NCBI RefSeq assembly: GCF_006438875.1
Contig: NZ_RCZH01000002.1
Coordinates: 102,426 to 166,425 of the forward strand
DNA: 64,000 nucleotides
Source of the DNA: Flavobacterium pectinovorum
GTDB taxonomy: Bacteria; Bacteroidota; Bacteroidia; Flavobacteriales; Flavobacteriaceae
Direction: 5' to 3'
Positions 62,257-64,000 of the stretch are shown one piece after another (positions within the stretch are counted from its first letter, which is position 1; each line of letters opens with the position of its first letter). The notes under the pieces were generated by a model, which saw nothing but the letters and a program-made list of their open reading frames with translations, was not told where the DNA came from and ran no database searches. A program made the position numbers and the translations under genes.

Positions 62257-63891
62257 TTATTTCTTTGACATTTTCTCTGCCATTAATAAAGCATTATAAG
62301 CATTCACCATTTTACCCGTTTTTGATGATTCGGCAGATGAAACCGGCACTGGTTTTTGAGTTGGATCTGGATCTTCACCTAAAAAAATCATTGATGGAAG
62401 TGCTACTCCGGAATCCATTAAAATATGTTTTACCTGAGACGCTTTTAATTTTGGATAATAAGAACGAATCAAAGCTGCCACTCCGGCAACATTTGGCGAT
62501 GCCATTGATGTTCCTTGCAAATATTTGTATTTATTATTTGGAACCGTTGCATAGATTTCTTCTCCCGGTGCGAAAACGTCAACATTTATTTTTCCGAAAT
62601 TTGAAAATGAAGCTACTACATTTTCTCCGTAAGCTTTATTGATTGCTCCAATTGTAATTACGTTATCAGCAAATTCTTTGATGTTGTCTGCAGAGTCATT
62701 TGGGTAATTGATGTTTTTTGTTTCATCGATATTGTATCCGTCATTTCCTGCTGCGTGCACAATTAAAACATCTTTTTTGGCAGCATATTTAATGGCATCG
62801 TAAACCCATTGTTTGTGTGGAGAAAAGCTTTTTCCGAAACTTCCGTTAATTACTTTTGCACCATTATCTACTGCGTAACGAATTGCCAAAGCAATATCTT
62901 TATCATACTCATCTCCATCAGGAACAGCTCTTACGGTCAGGATTTCAACATTATTAGAAATACCATCTCCTCCTAAACCATTTCCTCGAATTTGCGCAAT
63001 GATTCCGGCAACGTGAGTTCCGTGAAGTGCTTTTTCTTTATCAGGACCAAAAACTACATTATTACCATAATGGTTGTTTTTAATGTCTTCAGGATTATCT
63101 CCTACGATTTTTCTTCCGTCATAATCTTTATTTAAATTATAATTGAATTCATCGTAAACTTGTTCTCTATACTCTTCAAAATCAACTTCTGGGTTAAAAG
63201 TTGGACCCGCATTAGTAAAGATTCGAGTCATGATTCTTTTATCTTCCAAAACTTTTGGGTCAGTTGAAGTAATCTTGCTTAAATCTTCTAATTTATAATC
63301 TGTTTTATTTAATTCTTTTTTTATGGTATTATGAATATCTAATAAACCATCTATTTGTTCTTTATCTTCTTGTAACTTAGCTCTTCTTTCTTCGTATTGT
63401 GCTAAAGCATTTTTATATTCGGCAGAACCGTCATCGGCTTTTTTAACGATTCTTGTCATTTCAAGGTTTTCGTGAACAGCATCACCCAAAAAGTTCCATC
63501 CATGAACGTCATCGATAAATCCGTTTTTATCATCATCGATTCCGTTACCCGGAATTTCTTTAGGATTTGTCCAGATCATTCCTTGTAAATCCGGATGTTC
63601 AATATCAACACCTGAATCTACGATACCCACAATTACTTTCTTGCCTGTTTTTCCTTGTAATAATTCGGCGTAAGCCCTATCAACACTCATACCTGCAATA
63701 GAATCTTTGATTAAATCAAGATGACTCCATCTTTTCAATTCGTTTTCGCTAAGAGGTGCTTTTTTAACTATTGCCAAAGGTGCTGTAATCGCAACTTTAG
63801 AAGTTGAATTTTGTGCTTGCAAAGTAGCGCTGCAACCTGCAAGTACAAGTAATGCAAAAGCAGATATGGTATTTATTTTTATAGGACTCAT
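62257..63891 (-). CDS. S8 (subtilisin-like) serine peptidase, lipoprotein
   Basis: 544 residues. Lipobox LVLAGC (Cys20). Catalytic triad Asp92 (GIVDSGVDIEHP), His290 (HGTHVAGI) and Ser462 (GTSMASPN), with the oxyanion Asn in HAAGNDGYN. About 200 residues separate Asp and His, far more than in subtilisin. The insert holds a charged helical region (AQYEERRAKLQEDKEQIDG) and DDDKNGFIDDVHGWNF, a possible calcium loop. Such enlarged subtilases are frequent in Bacteroidota. Substrate unknown. Confidence 0.93.
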   Translation of the reverse strand: MSPIKINTISAFALLVLAGCSATLQAQNSTSKVAITAPLAIVKKAPLSENELKRWSHLDLIKDSIAGMSVDRAYAELLQGKTGKKVIVGIVDSGVDIEHPDLQGMIWTNPKEIPGNGIDDDKNGFIDDVHGWNFLGDAVHENLEMTRIVKKADDGSAEYKNALAQYEERRAKLQEDKEQIDGLLDIHNTIKKELNKTDYKLEDLSKITSTDPKVLEDKRIMTRIFTNAGPTFNPEVDFEEYREQVYDEFNYNLNKDYDGRKIVGDNPEDIKNNHYGNNVVFGPDKEKALHGTHVAGIIAQIRGNGLGGDGISNNVEILTVRAVPDGDEYDKDIALAIRYAVDNGAKVINGSFGKSFSPHKQWVYDAIKYAAKKDVLIVHAAGNDGYNIDETKNINYPNDSADNIKEFADNVITIGAINKAYGENVVASFSNFGKINVDVFAPGEEIYATVPNNKYKYLQGTSMASPNVAGVAALIRSYYPKLKASQVKHILMDSGVALPSMIFLGEDPDPTQKPVPVSSAESSKTGKMVNAYNALLMAEKMSKK

Positions 63892-64000
63892 ATATCTATT
63901 TTTGATAAAAGTTAAAATATGGGCCTAAATTATGATTTTTTGTTACATAAAACTAACGATTAACACTGTCTTATGAAATTACGATGTTTTTAAGTCATAG
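63892..64000. other. Upstream region of the S8 peptidase, to the window edge
   Basis: AT-rich DNA with no gene seen. No exact -7 box was found on the minus strand ahead of the ATG at 63891, so its promoter is undefined or further upstream. Confidence 0.4.

Noticed and set aside
62265..62642. A 125-codon plus-strand frame
   Set aside because: Antisense to the conserved catalytic region of the S8 peptidase; no family resemblance.

Overview
The window is a chromosomal segment of an aerobic member of the Bacteroidota, most probably a Flavobacterium. The grounds are: AT-rich DNA; -7 promoter boxes of the Bacteroidota type (TAnnTTTG) in front of many genes; a SusC/SusD glycan-uptake locus; C-terminal type IX secretion (T9SS) sorting tails; an SDR-type L-threonine dehydrogenase like that of Flavobacterium; and a short NuoG. 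No rRNA, tRNA, CRISPR array, insertion sequence or prophage was recognised. Everything here was read by eye, without database searches.

Layout. 1-2.3 kb: 5' end of a minus-strand exported protein, then aspS. 2.6-2.8 kb: a cold-shock protein. 3.0-17.8 kb: the 14-gene complex I locus nuoA-N, all on the plus strand. Two foreign-looking inserts interrupt it: a MNT/HEPN toxin-antitoxin pair between nuoC and nuoD, whose HEPN gene is frameshifted, and an ORF6N-domain gene between nuoH and nuoI. Several of its other gaps hold inverted-repeat elements. 18-18.8 kb: a Bax1-I/YccA-like membrane protein. 19-22.2 kb: a secreted pectate lyase with three operator-like dyads upstream. 22.3-32.5 kb: single-gene units, namely a lipoprotein, an ALDH7-type dehydrogenase, a class II cyclic-nucleotide phosphodiesterase, a tail-to-tail RelE/ParE-like toxin and HTH antitoxin-like gene, 3-hydroxyanthranilate dioxygenase, an exported EEP-fold nuclease, a serine hydrolase, an LD-carboxypeptidase, a YraN-family protein and an ACT-like protein.

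32.9-48.4 kb is a starch/maltodextrin utilisation locus: ECF sigma factor, FecR-type anti-sigma, SusC with an STN signalling domain, SusD, SusE-like protein, a lipoprotein GH13 amylase, a GH97 alpha-glucosidase, and a large GH13/BIG2/CBM26/ricin-like protein with a T9SS tail. The set suggests extracellular starch cleavage, capture and TonB-dependent import by SusCDE, hydrolysis to glucose, and induction by trans-envelope signalling from SusC to FecR to sigma.

48.5-64 kb: an XRE regulator, a secreted EF-hand protein, an aldo/keto reductase with an AraC regulator, a DUF5683 protein, a lipoprotein-mfd pair, L-threonine dehydrogenase, a DUF418 membrane protein, an M1 metallopeptidase and an S8 subtilase. 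Intergenic DNA throughout carries several distinct inverted-repeat families, densest at 30.9-31.2, 33.5-33.6, 52.7-53.2 and 57.3-57.75 kb.

The items most worth a second look are the accessory genes embedded in the nuo operon, the convergent toxin/antitoxin-like pair, the operator cluster of the pectate lyase, and the nested repeat arrays.
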